Source: Ignavibacteriales bacterium
GTDB lineage: Bacteria; Bacteroidota; Ignavibacteria; UBA10030
Direction: 5' to 3'
DNA: 64,000 nt
Assembly (NCBI GenBank): GCA_026390595.1
Contig: JAPLFQ010000015.1
Location: 139,057 to 203,056, forward strand
Shown: positions 17,931 through 26,620 of the stretch, piece after piece
Layout of the letters: every line of letters begins with the position of its first letter
Position numbering within the stretch: position 1 is the stretch's first letter
Program-made: the position numbers and the translations under genes
The notes under the pieces: model-generated
Seen by the model: only the letters and a program-made list of their open reading frames with translations
Told to the model about the DNA's origin: nothing
Databases searched by the model: none

Positions 17931-18311
17931 CTACGCTTTCCGTGGCATCAATTCCCGGACCTTCTCGTGCAATTCCTCCACGTCAAACGGCTTGGTTATA
18001 TAACCCGAAGCCCCGAGCTCTTTTGCTCTCTCCACCGACGACCGGTCATCCATGATAGTGAGGAAAACAAATGGGATCTTGCTGGCCTCGGGCAGTTTCT
18101 GGAGGGCTTCATAGAACTCGAAGCCGTCCATCCGCGCCATTTTTACGTCGGACACGATCACGTCAGGCTTGAAGTCCCGAACTGCCTTGAGTCCTTCTTC
18201 GCCGTTCAACGCGATCCGTACCTCGTAGCCCTCGTCCCGGAAGTATGTCTGGACGATGCTGACAAGTTCCTCTTCGTCCTCAACGAGCAACAGCTTATGT
18301 GCCGTCTCCAT
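17931..18311 (-). CDS. Single-domain response regulator (CheY-like)
   Basis: 126 residues, just a receiver domain: acidic pair E11/D12, phospho-acceptor D55 in VIVSDVKM, T85 in FLTI and K107 in YITKPF. No output domain, so it acts by protein contact or as a phosphorelay step. The frame is open upstream to 18512, but the ATG at 18311 has GGGAAGGGA 6 nt before it and starts the domain properly. It follows the 569-residue Rossmann gene by 23 nt, so the two are probably cotranscribed. No histidine kinase is in the window. Confidence 0.9.
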   Translation of the reverse strand: METAHKLLLVEDEEELVSIVQTYFRDEGYEVRIALNGEEGLKAVRDFKPDVIVSDVKMARMDGFEFYEALQKLPEASKIPFVFLTIMDDRSSVERAKELGASGYITKPFDVEELHEKVRELMPRKA

Positions 18312-18334
18312 AGAGTATCCCTTCCCGATAGGTG

Positions 18335-20044
18335 TTACGCCTTCATGCGCTTTCCTTTTTCTTCGTCGGAGAAGATCCAGCCGACCAGCTTGCCAGGATC
18401 GATTTCTTTGAAGGAGTCCCAGTATGCGCTGTTGCGCATCTGGCGCGAAGAAGTGTCTCCCTCCGGCGTCTGCTCGACCTGATCCTTGATGATTCCGAAG
18501 CGGCGCTTCCAATGCTCCATGTTTTTCGCACGCAAATCAACCCAGCCGTCATGCGCCCATGCGTTGAGCGATTGGTCCGTGACCTTGAGCTCGTTTTCTC
18601 CCCTGTACGGAGGGATCTTGATGTCCGGTCCGCGGAGAAGAGTCTTTCCGTCCGGCAGGAGTATCGGAATGCCGATCGAAATAATCTGCGATCGCACCTG
18701 GATGTTCTCCCTGATGAGTGCTTCGAGTTTTGCTGCAATCGCTTTGGCCGGAGTCTTGGCTACCTCGCGAACTCCGCCGTAGGCGAGCTTGAGAAGATAC
18801 GATTCGTACAGCAGTTTCGACAACCGGGGAGGTCCAAGGAACTCGAACGCGATGCTGTCGGTCTGATGCTTCTGCTCGAGCCGCTTCATTTCGCGCGTCG
18901 CCGCTTCGAACATAAACCCTGCCCGGTATGTCGGTGCAAGGGTCGCATTATCCAGAGCGTTGATGATGTCGTGCCCGGTATTACCCCCCTTGATTTCGTA
19001 GAGTACCGACTCTGCTATCTCCTCTGGTGTCACGAACTCCATCTGACCCGGAGTGGAAATCGCTTCGAATTCCCCTCTGGAGAAGACGCCGTTTTCACCT
19101 GTGTCGATGAATACAGAACGCAGCGTCTGGTGCGTGGGTTCCGGGTGCACATCCTCGTCCCGCAGCTTCAGCGTGCCCGCTAGCTTGCGCCCCTTCTCGG
19201 GTGGACAATCAATAAGCTCAATGGACTTTCCGCGCTTTCTGATCTCGCCGAAACCGATTTTCTTCCAGGCGATGGCGGCCGTCGGCTTGATCTCTTTCGT
19301 GATGGGGGCGTCGGGCGTCCTGCCCATGAGGAACAGGAGCATCGTATGAGCGCCCGCGACAGCCGACTTGCCCAGCAGCACGCTGGACGGACGCTCTTCG
19401 CTGTGTGTATAGGGAATGTTCAGTCCCATGCCGCCTGTACCGCTGGTCCCGATCTTGACATACGTGGTGGTTCCCACTATCTGCATGCTGCGGTAAAAAA
19501 TCTGCACGTGACGGATCAGTTGCGGAATGTAGAGAGTAGCGATCAATCGCTCTGTCTGATCGATGAGCGAAGATTCCTTGCCCGATTTGGAATTGCGGAT
19601 GGCCTTTCGGACCTCGCGCGCCGAATGGAAAATGTCCTGGTACGCGATTCCGGTGGCGGAGTTGATGCAGTCTACGACAATATCCGGCTTGTACCGATCC
19701 AGGAGCTGCCAGATCGATGAACGCTCCAGGACCGGTTTCGTGAGTTCATCCAGGAGATCGTCAATCAGCATCTCTCGTAAAGGGGCCTTCTGAAGGATTT
19801 CGTCTCGTGGAGTATCCTTGAGGGCGTGACGGACGAAGATATTGCCCCACCATGGAATGAAGTAGTTCTTCCCGGCTTCAGGGTATTCCCGGCGGAACGT
19901 TTCAACCGCTTCTTTTGCTTCGTGCTCAAAAAGGGAAGTGACGATGATGCGCTTGGGTTTCTCAGGCATCATCTGGCGGCAGACAGCAGCGCCGACAAGG
20001 CCCCAGCCTCCAAGAACAAGAACGGTTTTATTTTGGATGTCCAT
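18335..20044 (-). CDS. Large NAD(P)-binding Rossmann protein of unknown function
   Basis: 569 residues, much longer than a usual short-chain dehydrogenase or epimerase. The N-terminus has a dinucleotide motif (VLVLGGWGLVGAAV, about 8-21), and residues up to about 260 look like an extended SDR/epimerase with the active-site region hard to assign (THSEERPSS near 235). The C-terminal 250 residues are mostly helical with no known domain; that part ends near RRFGIIKDQVEQTPEGDTSS. No signal peptide. It may act on a nucleotide-linked or polar substrate, but nothing in the context fixes it. Confidence 0.6.
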   Translation of the reverse strand: MDIQNKTVLVLGGWGLVGAAVCRQMMPEKPKRIIVTSLFEHEAKEAVETFRREYPEAGKNYFIPWWGNIFVRHALKDTPRDEILQKAPLREMLIDDLLDELTKPVLERSSIWQLLDRYKPDIVVDCINSATGIAYQDIFHSAREVRKAIRNSKSGKESSLIDQTERLIATLYIPQLIRHVQIFYRSMQIVGTTTYVKIGTSGTGGMGLNIPYTHSEERPSSVLLGKSAVAGAHTMLLFLMGRTPDAPITKEIKPTAAIAWKKIGFGEIRKRGKSIELIDCPPEKGRKLAGTLKLRDEDVHPEPTHQTLRSVFIDTGENGVFSRGEFEAISTPGQMEFVTPEEIAESVLYEIKGGNTGHDIINALDNATLAPTYRAGFMFEAATREMKRLEQKHQTDSIAFEFLGPPRLSKLLYESYLLKLAYGGVREVAKTPAKAIAAKLEALIRENIQVRSQIISIGIPILLPDGKTLLRGPDIKIPPYRGENELKVTDQSLNAWAHDGWVDLRAKNMEHWKRRFGIIKDQVEQTPEGDTSSRQMRNSAYWDSFKEIDPGKLVGWIFSDEEKGKRMKA

Positions 20045-20090
20045 AGGATTTCGTTGGTATAGTGTTGGATCGGGATCGGTTTTAGGTGAT

Positions 20091-20420
20091 TCAAGTTCTC
20101 TCTACAACACAGGCGGTTCCATAGGCCAGGACTTCGGAAACCCCAGCCATGATCTCGGTGGCGTCATAACGAAATCCGATCACTGCATTCGCGCCGATTG
20201 CCTGGGCATGTTGGATCATGAGTTCAAACGCGTCCCGTCGTGTCTGTTCACAGAGTTCTGTGTAGAGGGTAATGTTTCCCCCAAACAGGATCTGGAACCC
20301 GGCCCCGATGTTCCCAAAGACCGAGCGGGAGCGGACGACGATTCCGCGCACAACGCCGAGGTTTTTCACGATGCGATAGCCGTCGAGCTGGAAGTTGGTG
20401 GTCACAAAGGAATGATCCAT
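20091..20420 (-). CDS. YbjQ/UPF0145 family protein
   Basis: 109 residues matching the UPF0145 (YbjQ) family. Typical features are the start with LDGYRIVKNLGVVRGIVVRS, the helix EQTRRDAFELMIQHA, and GANAVIGFRYDATEI near the C-terminus. Members form small oligomers, sometimes named heavy-metal-binding, but no function is proven. The gene lies 46 nt upstream of the Rossmann gene in the same direction. Confidence 0.88.
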   Translation of the reverse strand: MDHSFVTTNFQLDGYRIVKNLGVVRGIVVRSRSVFGNIGAGFQILFGGNITLYTELCEQTRRDAFELMIQHAQAIGANAVIGFRYDATEIMAGVSEVLAYGTACVVERT

Positions 20421-20478
20421 AGTCTGTGCCCTCGGGTTGTCTGATTGTGATGGTCGGATGGAGAGTAATGAGTGCTCC

Positions 20479-21726
20479 TCACCGATGAGTCGTTTTGGAC
20501 TTCAAAAGTTTCTGAACCGTTTCATAGTAGAGATTCACTTCATTTTGGTATTCTTCTCCTGTGCCCGGCCCCTTGAATCCTTCGTGGATCTGTTGAACGA
20601 CTCCGTTCCGGTCCACGAAAAGCGTCGTCGGATACGCAAAGAAATTGTTCAATTGTGAACGCGTGCGGGCTTCGACATTCGCGTTATCGAGCGACCCGCA
20701 GTACAATACGGGGAATGTAATTCCGTACCTCTCCTCATACAGGAGCAAGTTCTTCCTCGCTGCGTTGAAATCTCCGGTCAACTCGAACGAAAGCCCGACG
20801 ACTTCGAGCCCTTGGCCGTTGAACTCAGTGAAGAGTTTCTGAAGAAGTGGGGAAGCGTCCATGCAGTTGTGGCACCAGGTGCCCATGATGTCGATGAGTA
20901 CGACTTTCCCCTTGTACCTTGTATCGAGGTTGGTGACCGTGTCGCCCAGGACCGTCGTTCCGGTGAACGCGAAGGGCTTTCGCGAATCCTTCATCGTCGT
21001 CTGCCGGGCACTCCGGACATCCAACGATGCCGTCGGCCGCGGGACGAGTGTGAAAGATGTCGCCGGAGGCATGCGATAGTACAGGGTGCCGCTCCACTGA
21101 TTCTGCGTCCTGGTAAGCTCCATCAACTGTCCTTGCCACCCCGAGAATCGCCCGAGCTGGACCGAGTTGCCCTCCTGTTTTCCGCACATCAATCCAAGGT
21201 CGCCGTCGGCTGCGATAAAAGTCCCGAAAACGGAATCACCGCGTGACCAGAACGTAGCGACCGATCCGCTGTCGATGCCTTCGCGGTTTTTCATGAACAC
21301 CTGGTATTTGCCGACAAGAGGAATATCAGACGGGGCCTTCGCCTTCGTCGTTGCTTCTGGTGCGGTGGAGGGGCTTGCTTCAAAAGGGTTCGATACGGTG
21401 TCTTTCCTGAACCGCAGAAATGTGCCCGTCAGCTTGCCTCCCTTCCAGACAGATTGCATGGCGGCGCCGTACTCGGAAAAAACAAATGTGAGCGAATCGC
21501 CGGCGTGATGAATCTCCGGTATAGGCGTCTGCTCTGTTCCGTTGAGGAAATATCCGGACGGTGCGGGAGGAGTAAGGTCAAGATAGACAACGAAGGGGAG
21601 CTGTTTCTTGTCAGCCAGAGAGACGGTTCCCTTCCACACGGCCCTCTCAGGAGGAGGCTGCTGCTGGCAACCGGAATACATGCAGAGCGAAACCATGAGC
21701 ACTACAGCTGAAGCCAGAACCTTCAT
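20479..21726 (-). CDS. TlpA/ResA-like thioredoxin-fold lipoprotein
   Basis: 415 residues. A lipoprotein signal ends in YSGC (Cys20), so the protein is probably anchored in the outer or inner membrane facing the periplasm. Residues about 25-235 form a beta-rich domain of no known family. The C-terminal 160 residues are a thioredoxin-fold domain with active-site WCHNC and a downstream FAYPTTLFVDRNG containing the cis-proline. Role: probably periplasmic thiol reduction or redox-coupled protein handling, as in ResA/TlpA; partner unknown. Confidence 0.85.
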   Translation of the reverse strand: MKVLASAVVLMVSLCMYSGCQQQPPPERAVWKGTVSLADKKQLPFVVYLDLTPPAPSGYFLNGTEQTPIPEIHHAGDSLTFVFSEYGAAMQSVWKGGKLTGTFLRFRKDTVSNPFEASPSTAPEATTKAKAPSDIPLVGKYQVFMKNREGIDSGSVATFWSRGDSVFGTFIAADGDLGLMCGKQEGNSVQLGRFSGWQGQLMELTRTQNQWSGTLYYRMPPATSFTLVPRPTASLDVRSARQTTMKDSRKPFAFTGTTVLGDTVTNLDTRYKGKVVLIDIMGTWCHNCMDASPLLQKLFTEFNGQGLEVVGLSFELTGDFNAARKNLLLYEERYGITFPVLYCGSLDNANVEARTRSQLNNFFAYPTTLFVDRNGVVQQIHEGFKGPGTGEEYQNEVNLYYETVQKLLKSKTTHR

Positions 21727-21738
21727 GCGATCGACTTT

Positions 21739-22242
21739 CTAAATGAGTCCGGGGTGCTTCCCGGGTCCGAAGAGCGAAAGAAACAAGATCAGGAAAAGGA
21801 CCACCGTTTGCACGAAATAGAAAAGGGTTATTTGAGAATTGTACGAACGCATCAACACCTCGGCGTTGGCCGGAGCAGTCTGTGCGGAGAATTCTTTCAC
21901 GAGCTTTGTCCGGCCGCGGGTCAGCCGCGGACCGTAGACCATTCCGTTAAAGACCAGAACAACAAAGAGGATGATCTTCGCCGCGAGCCATCCCTCGTCG
22001 AACCAGGAGAGGGGCGAACCGGAATACCGGGTGTGAATATTCCCGATGCCCGTTGCGAGCATGATCACCGCGGCAACAGGGGAGAGGAGGCCGATCGTCC
22101 TGGCGATACCGGAAGTAATCAGTTTCAGGTTGTAGTCCGTCTGTGCTCTGAACTTCCTGTCAAGGATGAAGCCGGCCAGGAGCGATGTACAAAGCACTCC
22201 AAAGCCGATCAGGTGGAGCAAAAAGACAATCGATACTCTCAT
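21739..22242 (-). CDS. Small integral membrane protein (DUF2269/CopD-like)
   Basis: 167 residues with four hydrophobic helices (about 5-25, 45-65, 86-103, 140-160). The arrangement recalls DUF2269/CopD-related membrane proteins, but characteristic metal or heme ligands are not certain; one conserved-looking histidine is H10. It ends 12 nt before the TlpA-like gene start, so the two likely share an operon. Function unknown. Confidence 0.65.
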   Translation of the reverse strand: MRVSIVFLLHLIGFGVLCTSLLAGFILDRKFRAQTDYNLKLITSGIARTIGLLSPVAAVIMLATGIGNIHTRYSGSPLSWFDEGWLAAKIILFVVLVFNGMVYGPRLTRGRTKLVKEFSAQTAPANAEVLMRSYNSQITLFYFVQTVVLFLILFLSLFGPGKHPGLI

Positions 22243-22376
22243 GTGGCAACAGTTGAGATCAGTGAATCGCCGTGATTGGGTTCACTGCCTGTCAGGAAGG
22301 TGCACCTCACGAACGTGGATTAAGATAAGAAAATGATTTCGAAAAAGGGAAGTGAGTTTGCCACAATTGGGAAGCA

Positions 22377-22430
22377 CGCGAAAGGGAAGTGCAAGCGAAT
22401 GAACCGACGTCCCTTTCGCGCCTCCAATGC
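22377..22430 (-). repeat. 11-bp perfect inverted repeat after the orphan barrel gene
   Basis: CGCGAAAGGGA (22377-22387) and TCCCTTTCGCG (22420-22430), 32-nt loop, starting 2 nt after the stop of the minus-strand gene ending at 22433. An extra G.U pair forms only in the minus-strand transcript. No T-run follows, so it may stabilise or partly terminate the message. Confidence 0.5.
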
Positions 22431-22432
22431 AA

Positions 22433-23749
22433 TCAATCGCTCATTATTATCGTGGTTCCGCCGCCTCCCTGATTCCCGAACCTGGAATTGACGATGTTAT
22501 TGAAGATCGACCCGAATGAATAGCTCATGCCGAATGAGCCCCAATAGGAGTAGTTCTTGGCAAGCTCTCTTCGCTGTTGGTAGACTTCCTCGGGCGTAAG
22601 GGAACTTTTCGGGAGTGAGAGTTGGTCGTGCACGGCGCTGTAACCGCCGTAAATGTTGAACGATAACCCCTCGAAGACGCGGATCGACATGTTCCCCGAG
22701 ATGCTGAAATTGTTCTTGCTCAGATCGTGCAGATACTGCGAGCCGGAGAGCGTGACCGATGTTGATCCCCAAGCCTGCTGAAGCGAGAGTGACGCAGAAA
22801 GTGAATGATCGAAGTGAGTTTCTGATTTCTTGAAGTAGATGGTCGTGTCGATGTAGCGCCGCGTGGCAAGGCCTATTTGATAGCCGATCCGGAGCTGCCG
22901 GCGTGTCGATTCTGAATAGGGAAAAACATTGTACTCGATGCCGGGCTGTACATGCGCGGCAATGTCGATATTACTGTAGGTTGCAGTATTGAGGTATGTG
23001 AACAATCCTACTGACCAGTGGCTCGTGAGGCTTTTAACAATAAACCCGTTGAACGACTGACTCCTGCTGATGGATCTGCTCACGACCGTGGTGGTATCGT
23101 CTATCTGGAACTCGTATTTGTTTTCGTTGTAGCTCAAGTTCGTCGCGAAACGGAACTTCCAGTCCTCGGTCACCCTGCTGGCAGTGAAACCGCCCCAGAC
23201 CTGGCTCGATTTGTACTGAGATTCGCCGTTGAACCAACTGTTGAAATTCGTCGTGAAGACCCAGTAGTCCCACTTATCCGCGACCTTGGCTCCTGCCGTG
23301 GGTTTGTTATAGGAGACTGTGAAATATTCGGAGAGCGGGGTGTGAATCACATAGCGAACTAGTCCCGTCTTAAGGACCTTGACGAGCCCTTTCCTGGTCA
23401 TGTCCTGCGTATCGGTCTTGTTGGCGATGTACTTCAAAGTATCGTCCACACCATCGAAGCTCTGCCCTCCGAGGAGTGTGAGTGTGTACTCTGTCCCCCC
23501 TCCACCTGTGTTCATCTGCATGATCATCACGTGCACGTCAGCCTGTTTCCTGTCCCTGACGTAATTGACGAATGGGATTTCTGTCCGGATGTAGTCCTGA
23601 TCGCACATGCTGCAGTCGATGAACACTTTCGGCGCAAGCTTCTGGAGATTGTCTGTGCTATCAGCTGCGGCCTGGGTCTGGGCCTTCAAATCGGGTGCGA
23701 GGGCGAGGAAGAGGAGGCAGGCAACAAAGAGAACGAGTCGATAGGACAT
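22433..23749 (-). CDS. Exported protein with Cys-bearing N-terminal domain and predicted outer-membrane barrel
   Basis: 438 residues after choosing the ATG at 23749 with AAGGAG 5 nt upstream and a signal peptide (MSYRLVLFVACLLFLALAPD). The first mature part (about 40-140) contains FIDCSMCDQDYIRTEIPFV and a compact alpha/beta-looking segment. From about 150 on, the sequence alternates strands with many Tyr, Ser and Asn, like a 14-18-strand beta-barrel. I recognise similar hypothetical proteins in related phyla but no named function. It could be a porin-like or assembly factor; that is inference. Confidence 0.6.
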   Translation of the reverse strand: MSYRLVLFVACLLFLALAPDLKAQTQAAADSTDNLQKLAPKVFIDCSMCDQDYIRTEIPFVNYVRDRKQADVHVMIMQMNTGGGGTEYTLTLLGGQSFDGVDDTLKYIANKTDTQDMTRKGLVKVLKTGLVRYVIHTPLSEYFTVSYNKPTAGAKVADKWDYWVFTTNFNSWFNGESQYKSSQVWGGFTASRVTEDWKFRFATNLSYNENKYEFQIDDTTTVVSRSISRSQSFNGFIVKSLTSHWSVGLFTYLNTATYSNIDIAAHVQPGIEYNVFPYSESTRRQLRIGYQIGLATRRYIDTTIYFKKSETHFDHSLSASLSLQQAWGSTSVTLSGSQYLHDLSKNNFSISGNMSIRVFEGLSFNIYGGYSAVHDQLSLPKSSLTPEEVYQQRRELAKNYSYWGSFGMSYSFGSIFNNIVNSRFGNQGGGGTTIIMSD

Positions 23750-23932
23750 GGTTACTCCTTGAACTGGTTTCGTTGAGAGCGACGAAGAGTGTGAAAGCAC
23801 CGTATTTCGATCTGGATTCTGTTGCGCCAGGACCACGGGATGCTGCAGCGGCTCGGGAAATCACCTACCATTAGACGACACATGCCGTGGAAAGTTGCCC
23901 TCCGGCCCCCGGATTGATCGGAGTCACGGTTC

Positions 23933-23963
23933 TTGCGGCTTCGTGCAGGTATTGGTATATTTT
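23933..23963 (+). promoter_or_regulatory. Promoter TTG-N20-TATATTTT for the PIG-L gene
   Basis: TTG at 23933-23935, 20-nt spacer, TATATTTT at 23956-23963. The core attggtatattt is identical to that of the promoter at 4574-4604. Transcription would start roughly 65-70 nt before the ATG at 24037. The rest of the 287-base divergent gap shows no other clear signal. Confidence 0.6.
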
Positions 23964-24036
23964 CTCGCTTCTGGTTTTGCCAGAACTTTCGCTCCCTGCT
24001 TCGTGTTGGTTGCTGAAACAATAGAAAGGTCTTTTG

Positions 24037-26514
24037 ATGGCGCGCAGGTTTCTCCCGTTCTTGGTCCTTCCCTTAGTCTTTGCATCAGCCTTCTCACAAC
24101 CCCAATCCCCGCGATCCGTCAACGCCGCCGAGCTCAGACTTGCATTGAAGAAGCTCACAGTGCTTGGCTCGGTTCTGTATGTGGCGGCGCACCCGGATGA
24201 CGACAATACTGCGTTTCTCGGATACATGGCAAAAGGTCGATTGATGCGCTCCGCGTATCTCTCGATGACCCGGGGCGAGGGGGGGCAGAACCTCATCGGC
24301 CCCGAACAGGGTGAACTGCTCGGCGTGATCCGCACTCAGGAGCTCCTCGCTTCGCGTCGCATCGACGGAGCAGAGCAATATTTCACACGCGCGATCGATT
24401 TCGGATTTTCAAAAACGCTCGACGAGACGATGAGTTTCTGGGGGAGGGAGAAAATCCTCTCCGACGCAGTCTGGTTGATCAGATCCTATCGGCCGGATGT
24501 TGTCGTGACGCGCTTCACTCCTACTCAGGGAGGACACGGAAATCATACCGCCTCTGCAGAATTAGCGTATCAGGCGTATGCGGCGGCAGGGGATCCGGGT
24601 CGATTTCCCGACCAATTGAAGTACGTCCAGCCCTGGAAACCAAAACGTTTGGTATGGAATGTATTCCGCTTCCAGCAGACCGATCGCCCTTCCGTCCCCG
24701 AGCACTCTGTGTCCATCGATCTGGGAATGTATAGTACAGTCCTTGGTGAATCGTTCACTGAGATGGCGGGAAGAAGCAGGTCCATGAACAAGAGCCAGGG
24801 GACTGGCGGGGGACAGAACCGCGGAGAGTTCGTGAACTATTTCCAGCATATCGCAGGCGACACGGCGACGAAGGACTTGTTCGATGGCGTGAATACGGCA
24901 TGGTCGCGCGTGCCCGGCGGGGCGGCAGTGGGAACGACGCTGGAGAATGTCTATCGAGCGTACGATGAGGAGAATCCGGAGAAATCCATTCCCGCTCTTC
25001 TCCGCGCATACGCTGAACTCGGAAAGCTGAAGGAAGACCCGTGGATAGCCCTCAAGAAACGCGATTTGCAGGAAGCTATCAGACTCAGCGCCGGATTGTG
25101 GGTGGACGTACTTTCTTCCGAAAACAACGCGAGCCCGGGTTCGGACATCAAACTCACAGTCTCGGCGATCAACCGGTCGTCGTATCCGTTTCGCCTCGAG
25201 CGAATCGTCGCCCCCCTGTTGAAGGCAGATTCCGCTCTCAATGTACTGCTGCGGAACAATCAGCCCCTGCAGGCAGTGTTCGGTATCAAAATTCCGTTGG
25301 ATTTTCCATACTCGCAGCCGTACTGGCTCGCAGAGCCGTCAGAACTCGGATCGTACCGGGTGGCGAACCAGCAGTACATCGGTCAGCCCGAAAACGCCCC
25401 GCAGCTCGTGGTCAAGGTAAGGATCGCTTCCGATGACGGGGCGATGGAACTCGAAGTGCCGGTGCGATTCAGGATGGTGGATCCTGTGGAAGGAGAACAA
25501 TACAGGCCGTTTGCAGTTATCCCGCCTGTCAGCGTGAATCTGCCCGAAAAAGTGTACGTCTTCCCCGATGGTATGGCCAAGACAGTAATGGTGAACATTC
25601 GAAATGAGGGGGGAAAAATATCCGGGTCAGTCGCTTTGGGAGTCCCGCAAGGATGGAAGGTGACGCCTGCTGGGGTCCCGTTCGAGTTTTCCCAGAAGGA
25701 CGAAAACCAGTCGGTGAGTTTTTCAGTCCAGCCTGGTCCAGGTGCCGGCTCGGGCGAGTTCCAGGTTAAAGCGTCTGTCGGAGGGCGCGTTGTGGGGCAG
25801 GATGTAGTAACGATTCGCTATCCGCATATTCCTCTTCAGACGTTGTTTCCGCTGACTGCGGGCCGACTGCTCAGATTTGAATTGAAGACAATCTCGAAGC
25901 GCATCGGGTACATCATGGGCCCGGGAGATGAGATCCCGACGGCGCTCAGACAGATGGGGTATCCGGTGACGATGTTGACAGACGATGATCTGAAGAACGG
26001 TTCACTGGGCCTGTATGACGTTATTATTGCCGGTGTCCGCTCCTACAACATGCGGCCCGTCCTGAGAGCCAATCAGCGAAAGCTCATGGAGTTCGTGGAA
26101 AAGGGGGGAACGTACATCGTCCAGTACATGACACCCCGGCGGGCAGAAACCGAAAACCTGGGCCCGTATCCATTCTCGGTGACGGGCGATCGGGTGTCCG
26201 TCGAGGATGCTCCGGTGAGGTTTCTCGCTGAGCGACATCCGGTGCTTAATATGCCAAACAAGATCACGCAGGAGGATTTCAAGGGTTGGATCCAGGAGCG
26301 CGGGCTCTATTTCTCCGATAAGTGGGATTCGCACTACACGCCGGTCCTTGGAAGCAATGATCCGGGCGAGCCGTCGAGGGATGGCGGACTTCTCGTGACT
26401 CAATATGGAACAGGACACTACGTTTTCACCGGTTACGCGTTCTTCCGGCAACTTCCCGGCGGAGTTGCAGGGGCGTACAGGTTGTTCGCTAACCTGGTAG
26501 CGTTGGGAAAATAG
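24037..26514 (+). CDS. Exported PIG-L family deacetylase with C-terminal GATase-like domain
   Basis: 825 residues with a signal peptide (MARRFLPFLVLPLVFASAFS). The PIG-L/LmbE deacetylase domain follows: AHPDDD at 51-56 (the usual E is D) and GGHGNH at 165-170 giving the zinc-binding His pair. The His and two Asp residues needed for zinc and catalysis are kept. Residues about 350-590 look like beta-sandwich domains, and about 615-825 resemble a class I glutamine-amidotransferase-like (ThuA-like) fold. Likely removes N-acetyl groups from GlcNAc-type sugars in the periplasm or outside the cell. TTG at 24034 directly precedes the ATG; the ATG is preferred. Confidence 0.85.
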   Translation: MARRFLPFLVLPLVFASAFSQPQSPRSVNAAELRLALKKLTVLGSVLYVAAHPDDDNTAFLGYMAKGRLMRSAYLSMTRGEGGQNLIGPEQGELLGVIRTQELLASRRIDGAEQYFTRAIDFGFSKTLDETMSFWGREKILSDAVWLIRSYRPDVVVTRFTPTQGGHGNHTASAELAYQAYAAAGDPGRFPDQLKYVQPWKPKRLVWNVFRFQQTDRPSVPEHSVSIDLGMYSTVLGESFTEMAGRSRSMNKSQGTGGGQNRGEFVNYFQHIAGDTATKDLFDGVNTAWSRVPGGAAVGTTLENVYRAYDEENPEKSIPALLRAYAELGKLKEDPWIALKKRDLQEAIRLSAGLWVDVLSSENNASPGSDIKLTVSAINRSSYPFRLERIVAPLLKADSALNVLLRNNQPLQAVFGIKIPLDFPYSQPYWLAEPSELGSYRVANQQYIGQPENAPQLVVKVRIASDDGAMELEVPVRFRMVDPVEGEQYRPFAVIPPVSVNLPEKVYVFPDGMAKTVMVNIRNEGGKISGSVALGVPQGWKVTPAGVPFEFSQKDENQSVSFSVQPGPGAGSGEFQVKASVGGRVVGQDVVTIRYPHIPLQTLFPLTAGRLLRFELKTISKRIGYIMGPGDEIPTALRQMGYPVTMLTDDDLKNGSLGLYDVIIAGVRSYNMRPVLRANQRKLMEFVEKGGTYIVQYMTPRRAETENLGPYPFSVTGDRVSVEDAPVRFLAERHPVLNMPNKITQEDFKGWIQERGLYFSDKWDSHYTPVLGSNDPGEPSRDGGLLVTQYGTGHYVFTGYAFFRQLPGGVAGAYRLFANLVALGK

Positions 26515-26556
26515 TTCCAGGTTCAAAGTCGCAGGTTCGAAGTTCAGGTGTCGTCG

Positions 26557-26615
26557 AACTCGAAACTCTCAACTCGAAACTCTCAATTTGAAACTCAAAA
26601 CTCAAGACTCAAAAC
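26557..26615. repeat. Tandem 14-mer repeat and degenerate CTCGAAA tract
   Basis: AACTCGAAACTCTC occurs twice in tandem (26557-26570, 26571-26584), then decays into related AAACTCAA/GACTCAA words up to 26615. It resembles the CGAA-rich spacers between the tRNA genes at 41.87-42.06 kb. Confidence 0.7.
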
Positions 26616-26620
26616 CTTCT

